64,000 nt of DNA from Amycolatopsis acidicola (GCF_007713735.2 NZ_VMNW02000005.1:62001-126000), one strand, 5' to 3'. Counted from the stretch's first letter, positions 42,644 to 50,927 are shown. The notes: generated from the letters alone by a model not told the origin. Numbers and translations: made by a program.

Positions 42644-43681
42644 TCAGTTCTGCGGTGGTGCCGTCGACCCGGCCGGGAGCAGGCGCGGGGCGACGAGGTG
42701 TGCGCCGGGGCTCGGGCCCGCGGCGCCGGAGTGGCGGGCGTCCAAGCCCTCGATGAGCAGCTCGGCGGCGCGGCGGGCGAGTCCGGCGTAGTCCACCTGG
42801 ATCGTGGTCAGCGGCGGGTTCGCCAGCGCGAACCACTGAGGATCGCCATACACCACAAGGGAAAGATCCTCCGGCACGCGCCGCCCGTCCGCCCACACCG
42901 CCTGCGCCGTGCCGACCGACAGCGAGCCACCACCGACGACCAGTGCCGTGATCCCCGTGGTAAGCAGGCTTTCCGCTGCCGCGTAGCCGTTTTCTTTCGT
43001 CGGCTCGACGAGCCGGGTTTCCATCCGCTCCGGATCGAGCCCCGCGAGCACCATCCCGCGCCGGATCCCGCGCAGCCGGACGGCGCCGTTGGACAGTTCC
43101 TCGGGCGTGCCCAGGTAGCCGATCGACGTGTGCCCGAGCGCGGCGAGGTGCAACACGCTCTCGACCATCACCTGCTCGTCGTCGCTGAACACGCCCGGCG
43201 CCTCGATCCCGGACGCGCGGTGCAGCTCCACCACAGGCAACCCGCCGAGCAGCCGGCGTGTTTCGTCGAGCACGCCGGTGGTGGGAGAGATGACCAGCCC
43301 GGCGATGCGGCTCGCGACCAGCTCGCGCAGCTGGCGCAGTTCTTGCTCGGGGTCGTTGCCGGTGACTGTCAGGATCATCTGCGTGCCGTCGGTGGAGAGC
43401 AGCCGCGCGCACTCCGCGGCGACGGCGGAGTAGGCGGGCGTGTCGACGTACGGGATGACGAACCCGACGAACGCCCTGCTGGTGTTGGCCGACAACGCCC
43501 TGGCCAGCCGGTTCGCGACGTACCCCCGGGACTCGGCGTAGGCCCGGATCCGCTCCGCCAGCTCGGGCCGGACGGCGGTACTTCCGTTGAGCGCGCGGGA
43601 AACCGTCGCCGTCGACACCCCAAGATCCCGGGCGAGATCGACGACGCCCACTGACCCGGCACGTCTCGGCTGAGCGGTCAT
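42644..43681 (-). CDS. LacI-family repressor
   Basis: 345 aa. N-terminal LacI HTH with hinge helix (VVDLARDLGVSTATVSRALNG, then YVANRLARALS) and a periplasmic-binding-protein-like effector domain (about 65-335) with FVGFVIPYVDTP, IAGLVISPTTG and TTIQVDYAGLARRAAELL. ATG chosen 2 codons after a TTG. Heads the operon for permease, CoA-transferase, lyase and monooxygenase and has two operator-like sites in front of it, so it is likely autoregulated. The effector is probably an operon substrate or a sugar acid. Confidence 0.9.
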   Translation of the reverse strand: MTAQPRRAGSVGVVDLARDLGVSTATVSRALNGSTAVRPELAERIRAYAESRGYVANRLARALSANTSRAFVGFVIPYVDTPAYSAVAAECARLLSTDGTQMILTVTGNDPEQELRQLRELVASRIAGLVISPTTGVLDETRRLLGGLPVVELHRASGIEAPGVFSDDEQVMVESVLHLAALGHTSIGYLGTPEELSNGAVRLRGIRRGMVLAGLDPERMETRLVEPTKENGYAAAESLLTTGITALVVGGGSLSVGTAQAVWADGRRVPEDLSLVVYGDPQWFALANPPLTTIQVDYAGLARRAAELLIEGLDARHSGAAGPSPGAHLVAPRLLPAGSTAPPQN

Positions 43682-43698
43682 TGTCAAGCCTTCGCTGT

Positions 43699-43742
43699 GA
43701 TGTAAAGGTTTTCAAAGGGCGATGTAAACGTTTACATCGCCC
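43699..43742. promoter_or_regulatory. LacI operators: 26-bp perfect palindrome plus imperfect copy
   Basis: GGGCGATGTAAAC and its exact reverse complement abut at 43717-43742, giving a 26-bp perfect palindrome with the LacI-type central CG. A second, weaker copy (GATGTAAAGGTTTTCA) begins at 43699, between it and the lacI ATG. A -35-like TTGACG on the minus strand lies at 43776-43781. The protein next door is the obvious binder. Confidence 0.8.
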
Positions 43743-44343
43743 CGTAACTCGATGATGACACCCGGCGAGTTCACCCGTCAACAGCCGGAGATCACGCTGC
43801 CCCGAACGGCCCAGGGTTTCGTTTTCCGGCTGGGGCGGGTCTTGAGGGTGGATCGCGCCAGCGATCCGCCCTAGAGGTGGGTGCTCATCCCCAACCACCC
43901 TCGCAACCGGCGGCCGACCTACGGGCCATGCCCATCCTGGATCCTGCCTCCCCGGCGGGGTTTTTCTCCTTGTTGTTGGCATTGTGGTTGCGCTGCAACA
44001 ACAACGGACGCGCGCAGGGCGCGCTGTGTGCACCCCTCCGCCGCCCCGATCCGGGAGTATTTGCGGATTTGGGGGTTCGTCAAGGCGGGAAAGAGTACCT
44101 TGACAAACCCCCAAATCCGCAAAAGCAGGCTGGGGATCGGAGCGGCGGAGGGGTGTGGTCGTCGGGACGGCTCGCTTCGCGTTGCCGGGTGGCGGTTTGG
44201 GAGTGGGTCGTCGGGTGTTCCCGGCTTTCGTTGCTGGGTGGCGGTTTTCGAGAGGCTGCCCGGTGCATCGCCTTGCATCACCGGGTCACTGTCTTCGGGA
44301 GGGCGCCGGGTGCGCCGGCGTTCCTTGCCGGCTGCGGTTTCCG
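43743..44343. other. Gene-free region rich in inverted and degenerate repeats
   Basis: About 600 bp without a plausible gene. It holds a small hairpin TTGTTGTTG/CAACAACAA (43970-43978 and 43996-44004), a 125-bp hairpin (44031-44155), and a degenerate tandem repeat of roughly 50 bp around the shared core TTGC(C/T)GGGTGGCGGTTT (copies near 44180 and 44231). Short frames across it have no codon bias. It may be a remnant or non-autonomous mobile element. Confidence 0.65.
44031..44155. repeat. 125-bp near-perfect inverted repeat (two-tier hairpin)
   Basis: Outer arms 44031-44052 and 44134-44155 pair over 22 bp with one mismatch. Inner arms 44060-44085 and 44098-44123 pair over 26 bp with one mismatch. 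A 7/10-nt internal bulge separates the tiers and the apical loop is 12 nt. The inner arm contains TTTGCGGATTTGGGGGTT. No T-run follows, so it is not a simple terminator. Confidence 0.85.
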
Positions 44344-45639
44344 CTACTGCCCCGGTTCGCCGGACCGCACCGCGGCCCCAGCAGCCGCGGCGAGCGCCAC
44401 CCCGAAAACCGCGTACGAAACCAAAAGCCCGCCGCTCTCCCCGGTATTACTGATCGCCCCACCCAATGCCTGGCCGAGCAGACTGCCAATCGCTTCGGCT
44501 GTGATGACCGCCGTCGCCAATTCTGCCGCGCCGAAGCCGCTGGTGCCTGCCGTCGTCGCCATCAAATACAGCGCGGGGTAAGCCAGCCCAACCCCGACAC
44601 CTGCAACCGTCCAGGCGACGAGCGCCACTGGATAGGACGGGTCGAGAGCGAGCTGGACGGCCAGGACGAGTGTGCCGATCGCCGTCAAAGTCAGGCCCAC
44701 CACGGGGAACCAGCGTTTCCCGCGCCGGTGCGCGAACCGTGCCGCGGCGAGGCTCGCCAGTGCCCACGCGAGGGGAGCGGCGCTGAGCACAACGGCGGCC
44801 CGCGCCAGGCTGACGTGGAATCCGGTGGTCAACAGCACGGTGACCAGACTGTCCGCGCCGAAATAGCCTAGCGCGAACAAGACCATCGCCCCAAGGGCTG
44901 CGGGCGTGCCGCGGCTGAGTCGTGCCGTGCCTCGCGGCATGATCGCGACCATTCCGGCCAGCGCCGCCACGGAGCCCAGCACGGTGATCGGCCACCAGCC
45001 GCCACCCAAAACGATGCACGCCGCGCCCAGCGGCACCAGCAAAGTCCGGCCGAGCGGACGGGGGGCTTCCTTCTGAGGACGGTCATCGCGAACCGTCCGA
45101 ACGATCAACAAGCGTCCAATGAGGACGATCGGCACCGGCATCAGCAACGTCCAGCGCCAGCCGGCCAAATGCTCCAGCGCAAGTATCACGGGCGGGCCGA
45201 CGAGCGCGGGGAGTATCCACATCGCCGACGAAGCCGCGATCACGCGCGCCCGGATCTTGTCGTCGAGATGCTCGATCGCCGCGCTCACCCCGAAAACGCC
45301 CAGCACACCACTGGCGAGGCCACCCGCCAGCTGTCCTAGCGCGAACACCCACGCCGTCTGCGAAGTAGCGGCCAGCACCAGGCCGCCGATATACGCGACC
45401 GTCCCGGCCGCGAGCGTCGTGCGCGCGCCGAGGTGGTGCAGCACCCGGCCTGCGAGCGGCAGTGCGATGAACAACCCCAACGTCGAACCGGCGATCAGCA
45501 AACCGAGCTGGTTTCCCGCACCCAAATCGTCGGCGACTACGGGGAGGAGCGTCGAGCCGACGAACCTGGTGACAGCAGCCGCGAACTCGAGGGTGATGAT
45601 CCCGCCCGCCAGCACGGCGGGCCTCGCGCCGTTTCCCAT
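44344..45639 (-). CDS. MFS transporter, probable drug/metabolite exporter
   Basis: 431 aa, twelve predicted segments. Motif-A-like region LPLAGRVLHHLGARTTLA and motif-C-like GQLAGGLASGVLGVFGVSAAI are present. Most similar in style to actinobacterial drug or sugar efflux MFS proteins. No operon partner on the same strand; GNAT gene is divergent. Substrate unknown. Confidence 0.82.
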   Translation of the reverse strand: MGNGARPAVLAGGIITLEFAAAVTRFVGSTLLPVVADDLGAGNQLGLLIAGSTLGLFIALPLAGRVLHHLGARTTLAAGTVAYIGGLVLAATSQTAWVFALGQLAGGLASGVLGVFGVSAAIEHLDDKIRARVIAASSAMWILPALVGPPVILALEHLAGWRWTLLMPVPIVLIGRLLIVRTVRDDRPQKEAPRPLGRTLLVPLGAACIVLGGGWWPITVLGSVAALAGMVAIMPRGTARLSRGTPAALGAMVLFALGYFGADSLVTVLLTTGFHVSLARAAVVLSAAPLAWALASLAAARFAHRRGKRWFPVVGLTLTAIGTLVLAVQLALDPSYPVALVAWTVAGVGVGLAYPALYLMATTAGTSGFGAAELATAVITAEAIGSLLGQALGGAISNTGESGGLLVSYAVFGVALAAAAGAAVRSGEPGQ

Positions 45640-45793
45640 GATCTTCCCGACCGTATCGCGAATGCACGAACCGTGCCCCGGCCATTCGGACCAATATTGC
45701 CCTGACAGAGCCCGTAAGGCACACTGGCCGTACCGCCGCTAATGGCGTTTCGGCAGGTGAAACGCCGTCCGGGAGCCCGTCACGGAGGCCGCG

Positions 45794-46438
45794 ATGACCG
45801 AGCTGCCGGCGAACCCGCTGTCGATCGAGCTCGCGATTTCGCACCGCCGGTTCTGGTGGCAGATCGACGATGAGGATCAGCAGCCCGAACAGTGGCACGT
45901 CTCCGCGGACGTCTCCGTGCTCGACGCCTGTCCGGCCCGGGCGCGCCACGTCGGGGACATTTCCTTGGTCATCGCGGACCTGACCAGAGAACGGAATCTG
46001 CTCGATTCCGTGGTGCTGGGCGAATGGGCGCTGGAATTCGTCGCCGAGACAGTGCTCGATCCGGACGAGGGGAAACTGCATCCGGAATTGGACGCGAAGA
46101 TCGGGCCCGGCCCGCCCCGGATGGTGATCCTGCGCCGCGTCGAGGTGATGGAGCCCTGGCGCGGGCACGGCCTCGGCGCTTCGCTGACCGCCGCCGCGCT
46201 GCGCATCCTCGCACCGGACGCGCGGATCGGCGCCTGCCGGGTTTCGCCGCTGGAGTTCCGGCCCGACGGCGACAGGGTCACCGCCGAATTCCTCAGCCTG
46301 CGTGCCGGTTCGATGCTGGAACGCATCGGTTTCCGCAGGTGGCGCGGGGTGCACGTGATCGACCTGCGTGATCCCGCGCTGCTGGACGCGCGCATGGACG
46401 TCCTCGACAGATGGTGGCCCGGCGCCCGCGGGGCCTGA
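45794..46438 (+). CDS. GNAT-family acetyltransferase-like protein
   Basis: 214 aa. The acetyl-CoA-binding motif appears as VEVMEPWRGHGLGASLTAAALRI-type sequence (R-G-H-G-L-G, about residues 123-128), preceded by a beta strand RMVILRRVEV. The C-terminus MLERIGFRRWRG matches the last GNAT strand. Acceptor unknown. It sits alone between two exporter genes. Confidence 0.7.
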   Translation: MTELPANPLSIELAISHRRFWWQIDDEDQQPEQWHVSADVSVLDACPARARHVGDISLVIADLTRERNLLDSVVLGEWALEFVAETVLDPDEGKLHPELDAKIGPGPPRMVILRRVEVMEPWRGHGLGASLTAAALRILAPDARIGACRVSPLEFRPDGDRVTAEFLSLRAGSMLERIGFRRWRGVHVIDLRDPALLDARMDVLDRWWPGARGA

Positions 46439-46504
46439 CGCCACCTCCCCGTCTCCGCCCGAACTTCCGCGCGCCCGACACTTGCGGACAGTGTCCGCAA
46501 GTGC

Positions 46505-46523
46505 TTGAGTAAGGCTCACCTAA
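46505..46523. promoter_or_regulatory. IdeR/DtxR iron-box-like site
   Basis: TTGAGTAAGGCTCACCTAA agrees with the consensus TTAGGTTAGGCTAACCTAA at 15 of 19 positions, including the full right half CACCTAA. It lies 20 nt before the start of the MFS gene, overlapping where the promoter should be. Suggests iron-repressed expression. Confidence 0.6.
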
Positions 46524-46542
46524 CAGAAGGGGGAGGTGCGCG

Positions 46543-47895
46543 ATGTGGGTGCTGGCCGGACTGGCCGCCCTGGTGCTGCTCTTCCGCCGTAAGATCGGGA
46601 AAGGTCCTGGTATGGCAACGAGAATCACCGTCGGCGCGGTGCTGCTGGCGGCGTTTTCGGTGAGCACCGCGCAGACGGTCGTCATCGCCGCGCTGCCCGC
46701 TTTCGCCCGCGAGTTCGGCGTGTCCGGAACCACCGCGGCCTGGGCGTTGACGGCGTTCATGCTCGCCGCCGCGGTCGCCACGCCGATCGCCGGGCGACTC
46801 GGCGACCTGTTCGGTTATCGGCGGATCGCCTTGGTGTGCCTGGGTTTCTTCGTCGTCGGCCTGGTGTTGTGCGCGCTCGCGGGCTCGTTCCCGTTGCTGC
46901 TGGCGGGGCGGGCGCTGTCCGGCCTCGCGGCTGGCGTCTTCCCGCTGGCGTTCGGCCTCGTGCGGCGCGCCGCGTCGCGCGAACGGCTACCCGGCCTGAT
47001 CGCCTTGCTGTCGGCGATGTTCGGCATCGGCGGCGCGGCCGGGATGCTCGTCGCGGGACCGCTGCTCGACTCGTTCGGCGCGGACTGGCTGTTCTGGCCG
47101 CTGCTGGTGCTGGGGGTCGTGGCGCTCGTGTTGATGATGCTGATACCTGCTGACGAGTCGGCCGTGGGCGGGCAGGTCGACCTCGCGGGCGCGGCGCTGC
47201 TCGGCTGCGCGCTGGTGGCATTGTTGCTCGGCATCAGCCAGGCGAAGGCGTGGCCTGCCGGCGCGACCATGGGGATTTTCGTTGTGGCGGCGGCATTCTT
47301 CGCCGGTTTCGCCGCGGTCGAGTTGCGGGTGCGGGGACCGCTGGTCGACCTGCGCGTGCTCGGGCGGCGCGCGATGGCCGTGACGAACCTCGCGACCGTG
47401 GTGGTCGGCGCGGCGATGTTCGGTGTGGTCACGCTGATCCCGCACCTGGTCGCGCAGGACAGGATCGCGGTGGCGCTGGTGCCGATGGTCGTGACGATGC
47501 TGGCCGCGACCCCGCTCGCACCCCGGCTCGGCGGCAGGTTGTCGGTGCGGGTGGGTGCCGCGCTGGGCATCTTTTCCTGTGTGGCACTGGTTTTCGCGCA
47601 CGACGAGCTGTGGCAGATCTGCGTCGCGGGCCTGTTGCTCGGCGCCGGTTACGGGCTGTCCTTCGCTGCTTTCGGCACGCTCGTGGTCGACGCCGTCGAA
47701 CCAGACCAGACCGGCGTGGCCACCGGCGTCAACACGATCGCCAGGACCGCCGGCGGCGCGATCGGTGCCCAGCTCGCCGCGGTGCTCGTGGTCGGGGGAA
47801 GTTATGGGCCCGCGTTCACGGTTTTCGCGCTGACCGCTTTGGTGGCTTTGGCCGTCACTGCGGCGTTGCCGCGTCACGTGCCCGTGGCGGTTTGA
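46543..47895 (+). CDS. MFS transporter, possibly iron-regulated siderophore or drug exporter
   Basis: 450 aa, DHA2-like plan (QTVVIAALPAFAREFG, AGRLGDLFGYRRIALV, and GNTIARTAGGAIGAQL-like end motif). An extra N-terminal hydrophobic stretch MWVLAGLAALVLLFRRK precedes the first normal segment; the ATG before it has a strong GGGGGAGG site, so this start is preferred over an internal ATG at MATRITVG. An IdeR-like box lies just upstream, so siderophore export is possible. Its last 41 bp overlap the convergent methyltransferase gene. Confidence 0.83.
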   Translation: MWVLAGLAALVLLFRRKIGKGPGMATRITVGAVLLAAFSVSTAQTVVIAALPAFAREFGVSGTTAAWALTAFMLAAAVATPIAGRLGDLFGYRRIALVCLGFFVVGLVLCALAGSFPLLLAGRALSGLAAGVFPLAFGLVRRAASRERLPGLIALLSAMFGIGGAAGMLVAGPLLDSFGADWLFWPLLVLGVVALVLMMLIPADESAVGGQVDLAGAALLGCALVALLLGISQAKAWPAGATMGIFVVAAAFFAGFAAVELRVRGPLVDLRVLGRRAMAVTNLATVVVGAAMFGVVTLIPHLVAQDRIAVALVPMVVTMLAATPLAPRLGGRLSVRVGAALGIFSCVALVFAHDELWQICVAGLLLGAGYGLSFAAFGTLVVDAVEPDQTGVATGVNTIARTAGGAIGAQLAAVLVVGGSYGPAFTVFALTALVALAVTAALPRHVPVAV

Positions 47896-48871
47896 GCCGG
47901 AATTCGAGCAGGCATCGTTGCTCGGTCAGTTCCGTCACCGTCTCCAGGCTGAGCCCGTGTGGCGCGGCGAGCGCGCGGAATTCCTCGACGCGGCGTTCAC
48001 GGCCGCCGAATATGACGAGCATGGCCAGGTTGATCGCACTGTCCGCGTGCCGCCCGCCCACCGGTTCCACGACCAGGACACAGCCGTCGGGCGCGGCCGC
48101 TTCCGCGCAACGGGCGAGGATTCGGTGGGCGTGCTGGTCATCCCAGTCGTGCAGGATGTCGAACAGCAGGTAGGCGTCCGCGCCCGCGGGCAACGGGTCG
48201 AAGAAGCTCCCCGCCGTGACCTGCGTCCGTTCGCCGAGATCCCGGGCTTCGAAAGTGCGACGAGCTTCGGTGACGGTCGGTTCGAGATCGACGAGGTGGC
48301 CGCGCAGCCCGGGATGCGCGGCCAGGGTCGCGGCGAGCACGGTGCCCCGGCCGCCGCCGACGTCGACCACGGTGGCGAACCGGGCCCAGTCGAAACCGGC
48401 GGCGATCCGGGGGAGTTGCTCGCGGGCCCGGTGGATCATCTGCTGGTCGAACGACTCTCTCAACCGGGGGTTCGCGGCAAGGTCGGCCCAGAAGTCCTGC
48501 CCGTAGCGGCGCGGGTAGGCGGCCTGCCCGGTGGCGATGCTGTGCGCGAGTTCGACGAACGCCAGTTCGGCGCGGCCGCCCGCCGAGTCCAGATCCAGCA
48601 GTAACCGGGTGAGGTCGTTGCCGGCGTCCGCGCAGAGGTGCGCGCCGAAGTCGGTGGTCCGGAAACCGGCACCGCCGCGTTCGACGATGCCGAGGCTCAC
48701 AAGGTGGTCGAGCAGCAGTTCCAAAGCGACTGGATCGACGTCGAGGCCGAGATCGCCGACCGCCGCGCCGTCACCGCGAAGGAGGTCCGGCAGCCCCAAC
48801 GTCACCGCGACGCGCAGGGCCATCGGCGTTGCGAGCCCGGCCATGTGGCGGAGCCTGGTCACCGCGTCCAC
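47855..48871 (-). CDS. SAM-dependent O-methyltransferase (Methyltransf_2 family)
   Basis: 338 aa. N-terminal dimerisation winged helix (about 1-95: LATPMALRVAVTLGLPDLL, GAGFRTTDFG) and Rossmann SAM domain with TVVDVGGGRGTVLAA, HLVDLEPTV and the catalytic-base region LFDILHDWDDQHAHRIL containing the conserved His. Family members methylate small aromatic or polyketide hydroxyls. GTG start chosen 12 nt after GGAGGG; a TTG overlapping the cupin stop is an alternative. Acceptor unknown; a cupin-like ORF lies just upstream. Confidence 0.85.
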   Translation of the reverse strand: MDAVTRLRHMAGLATPMALRVAVTLGLPDLLRGDGAAVGDLGLDVDPVALELLLDHLVSLGIVERGGAGFRTTDFGAHLCADAGNDLTRLLLDLDSAGGRAELAFVELAHSIATGQAAYPRRYGQDFWADLAANPRLRESFDQQMIHRAREQLPRIAAGFDWARFATVVDVGGGRGTVLAATLAAHPGLRGHLVDLEPTVTEARRTFEARDLGERTQVTAGSFFDPLPAGADAYLLFDILHDWDDQHAHRILARCAEAAAPDGCVLVVEPVGGRHADSAINLAMLVIFGGRERRVEEFRALAAPHGLSLETVTELTEQRCLLEFRLKPPRARDAATPQ

Positions 48872-48879
48872 GAGCGTGG

Positions 48880-49212
48880 TCAACCCTCCGGGTAGAAAAC
48901 GAAAAGCGTGCAGCCGGTGGCGCTCCCGGGGACGTGCCAGGAGCCGGCCGGGGCGTGCAGGAACGTCCCGGCAGGATAGTCGCGGGCGCCGCCGCGGAGG
49001 TCTTCGGCACGGAGCGGGACGGGATGCCGCAGCACCACGAGTTCGAGGCGTGCACGCAAACCCCGGCGCCGCGCGCCCCGCTGGAGGAAACGACCCGCCG
49101 GCCGAGGCGATCGCTTCGCGCGCCAGTGGTGAACCTGCACTACCGGTCCCGGGACCAGATGAGCACCGCGCCGTTTTGTCCACTGTGTACGGACCAGCCC
49201 GCGACGAGACAT
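48880..49212 (-). CDS. Cupin-like small protein (ChrR-type C-terminus), possibly decayed
   Basis: 110 aa. The C-terminal half RDYPAGTFLHAPAGSWHVP followed by GCTLFVFYPEG matches the second half of ChrR-like cupins, but the N-terminal half lacks the expected HxHxxxxE-type metal motif and is arginine-rich. Other frames give no better N-terminus, and no ribosome site is seen. Either a divergent cupin or a remnant; it ends 8 bp before the methyltransferase start. Confidence 0.35.
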   Translation of the reverse strand: MSRRGLVRTQWTKRRGAHLVPGPVVQVHHWRAKRSPRPAGRFLQRGARRRGLRARLELVVLRHPVPLRAEDLRGGARDYPAGTFLHAPAGSWHVPGSATGCTLFVFYPEG

Positions 49213-49313
49213 CCGGTGAAGTTCTGTCTCTTCCAGGGAATTACCCGCCAGGGTGGTAACGCCTCGCCGCCTCGGGGCGATTGAGCTGAATGTCGTAACC
49301 GGGAGAGGAATCG

Positions 49314-49700
49314 ATGTCGCACGTGTTGTGGTGGGTCCTGATCACGCTTGCCGTCCTACTCGCTGTCTACCTGGGCGTCTGGTGGACGGCAACCCGCGCA
49401 AGCCGATCGGAACACGTGACGCCGCAAGGGAAACTGTCGCAAACGGACCAGCGGCGGGTGCAGGCGCGGCGGGCCTACGCGGAGGCCCTGAGCGCCGCCG
49501 CGGTCAACGCGGCCGACGAGGGTCACAGCGAAGCGGCGGACGTCCTGCGCGAGCACGCCGCGCGCCTGCGCACGAGCGCGGGCGAGCCCGTGATCCCGCA
49601 GCCGCGGCGGGCGCCGGGCGTGGGCGAGTCTGGGCTGAGCATCCGCATCGTCCTGCGCAGGCCCGCTCGCACGGCCGCGCGTGCCCGTCAGCTCATGTGA
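49314..49700 (+). CDS. Small membrane protein of unknown function
   Basis: 128 aa, one N-terminal transmembrane segment (VLWWVLITLAVLLAVYLGVWW), then a charged helical region rich in Ala/Arg (RRAYAEALSAAAVNAADEG) and a basic tail. No family recognised. Preceded by GAGAGGAATCG before the ATG. Its end runs into a strong terminator-like hairpin. Confidence 0.6.
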   Translation: MSHVLWWVLITLAVLLAVYLGVWWTATRASRSEHVTPQGKLSQTDQRRVQARRAYAEALSAAAVNAADEGHSEAADVLREHAARLRTSAGEPVIPQPRRAPGVGESGLSIRIVLRRPARTAARARQLM

Positions 49701-49736
49701 AAGCCGCTGTGCGCCAATGGCTTTCCCATGAGCTGA
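49688..49736. terminator. Terminator-like hairpin between convergent genes
   Basis: TCAGCTCATG (49688-49697) pairs perfectly with CATGAGCTGA (49727-49736), and inside it GAAAGCC pairs with GGCTTTC. It covers the stop of the small membrane protein gene and ends 12 bp before the epoxide hydrolase stop, so it could serve both strands. Confidence 0.6.
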
Positions 49737-49747
49737 ACAGCGCCTGG

Positions 49748-50872
49748 TCAGCGCAGCGCGGCGAAGAACGCCCGGATATCGCCGACCACGTCCTCCGGCA
49801 CCTCCAGCGCCGCGAAGTGGCCGCCGCGCTCGAACCGGCTCCAGTGCACGATATTCGAGTTGTCCCGCTCCGCGAACACCTTGATCGTCTGGAAATCGTC
49901 ACGGAACACGGCGACACCCGTCGGCGCCTTGTTGACCGGCGCGGGTTCCCCGTCCGCGTTCTCGAAGTACGCCCGCGACATGCCGGCGGCCGCGTTGGCG
50001 AACCAGGTCACGGACACCTCGACCAGGATCTTTTCCAGTGGTACCAGCGAAGTCCCGTTGCCGAATGAGTTGAACAGCTCGCTGTAGGCGAGCAGCCCGA
50101 CGGGCGAATCGCTCAGCCCGGCCGCGACGGTCTGCGGCCTGCTGGCGTTCATCGCGTTGTAGCCGCCGACCTTCTGGAACCACTTCATGTGCTCCAGTCC
50201 GGCGTAGTCCCGCGGCTCGAGCCGTTCGAACTCCGCGGGGTCGCCGGACGGGAAGGAGAACAGCTGCAGGACGTGCAGCCCGAGGAACCCGTCCGGAGCG
50301 AGCACGCCGAGTTCCCTGGCGACCATCGCGCCGTTGTCGGACCCGTGGACGCCGTAGCTCTGGTAGCCCAGCCGCCGCATCAGGGTGTCGTACGCGCGGG
50401 CGACCCGGCCGGTCGTCCAGCCGGATTCGTTGACGGGGTTGGAAAAACCGAACCCGGGAGCGTCCGGAATCACGACGTGGAAGGCGTCCTCGGCGCGCCC
50501 GCCGTGCGCCACCGGGTCGGTGAGCAGGTCGATGACGTCGAGGTAGTCCACCGACGAGCCGGGGTAGGTGTGGGCGAGCAGTAGCGGCGTCGCGCCGGCG
50601 TGCGGTGACTCGACGTGGATGAAGTGGATCGGCTGGCCGTCGACCTCGGTGAGGAAGTGCGGGTAGGAGTTGATGCGTCTTTCGGCGGCGCGCCAGTCGA
50701 ATTCGCGCCACGCCTCGACGGCTTCGCGCAGGTAGTGGTTGGGGGTGCCGGTTTCCCAGCTGTCACCGGGAGCCGGCTGTGGCAGCCGGGTGCGGTCGAG
50801 GCGCTCCCGCAGGTCGGTCAGCTCGGCGTCGGTGATCTCGATGCGGAAGGGGTTGATCTCCGTGTTCGTCAT
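49748..50872 (-). CDS. Epoxide hydrolase (EHN + alpha/beta-hydrolase)
   Basis: 374 aa. N-terminal epoxide hydrolase cap region (about 5-115: PFRIEITDAELTDLRERLDRTR, FDWRAAERRINSYPHF), then the alpha/beta-hydrolase core with oxyanion-side HTYPGSS, nucleophile Asp in VHGSDNGAM and catalytic His in ERGGHFAALE. Hydrolyses epoxides to diols. ATG chosen at MTNTEINPF; longer extension crosses the promoter. Divergent from a WYL regulator that probably controls it. Confidence 0.88.
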   Translation of the reverse strand: MTNTEINPFRIEITDAELTDLRERLDRTRLPQPAPGDSWETGTPNHYLREAVEAWREFDWRAAERRINSYPHFLTEVDGQPIHFIHVESPHAGATPLLLAHTYPGSSVDYLDVIDLLTDPVAHGGRAEDAFHVVIPDAPGFGFSNPVNESGWTTGRVARAYDTLMRRLGYQSYGVHGSDNGAMVARELGVLAPDGFLGLHVLQLFSFPSGDPAEFERLEPRDYAGLEHMKWFQKVGGYNAMNASRPQTVAAGLSDSPVGLLAYSELFNSFGNGTSLVPLEKILVEVSVTWFANAAAGMSRAYFENADGEPAPVNKAPTGVAVFRDDFQTIKVFAERDNSNIVHWSRFERGGHFAALEVPEDVVGDIRAFFAALR

Positions 50873-50894
50873 GAGAACCACGCTAGAGTGCCTA

Positions 50895-50913
50895 TAGGAA
50901 GGATTCGTTCCTA
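50895..50913. promoter_or_regulatory. Inverted repeat in epoxide hydrolase / WYL regulator promoter
   Basis: TAGGAA (50895-50900) and TTCCTA (50908-50913) with a 7-nt centre, flanked by further partial symmetry (CTA...TAG). Lies in the 55-bp divergent region, so it should affect both genes. Candidate site for the WYL protein. Confidence 0.5.
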
Positions 50914-50927
50914 ATAGCTGAGGCGAT

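Noticed and set aside
40793..43654. 953-codon open frame opposite the CoA-transferase, permease and LacI genes
   Set aside because: Spans three well-supported genes on the other strand and has no recognisable motif.
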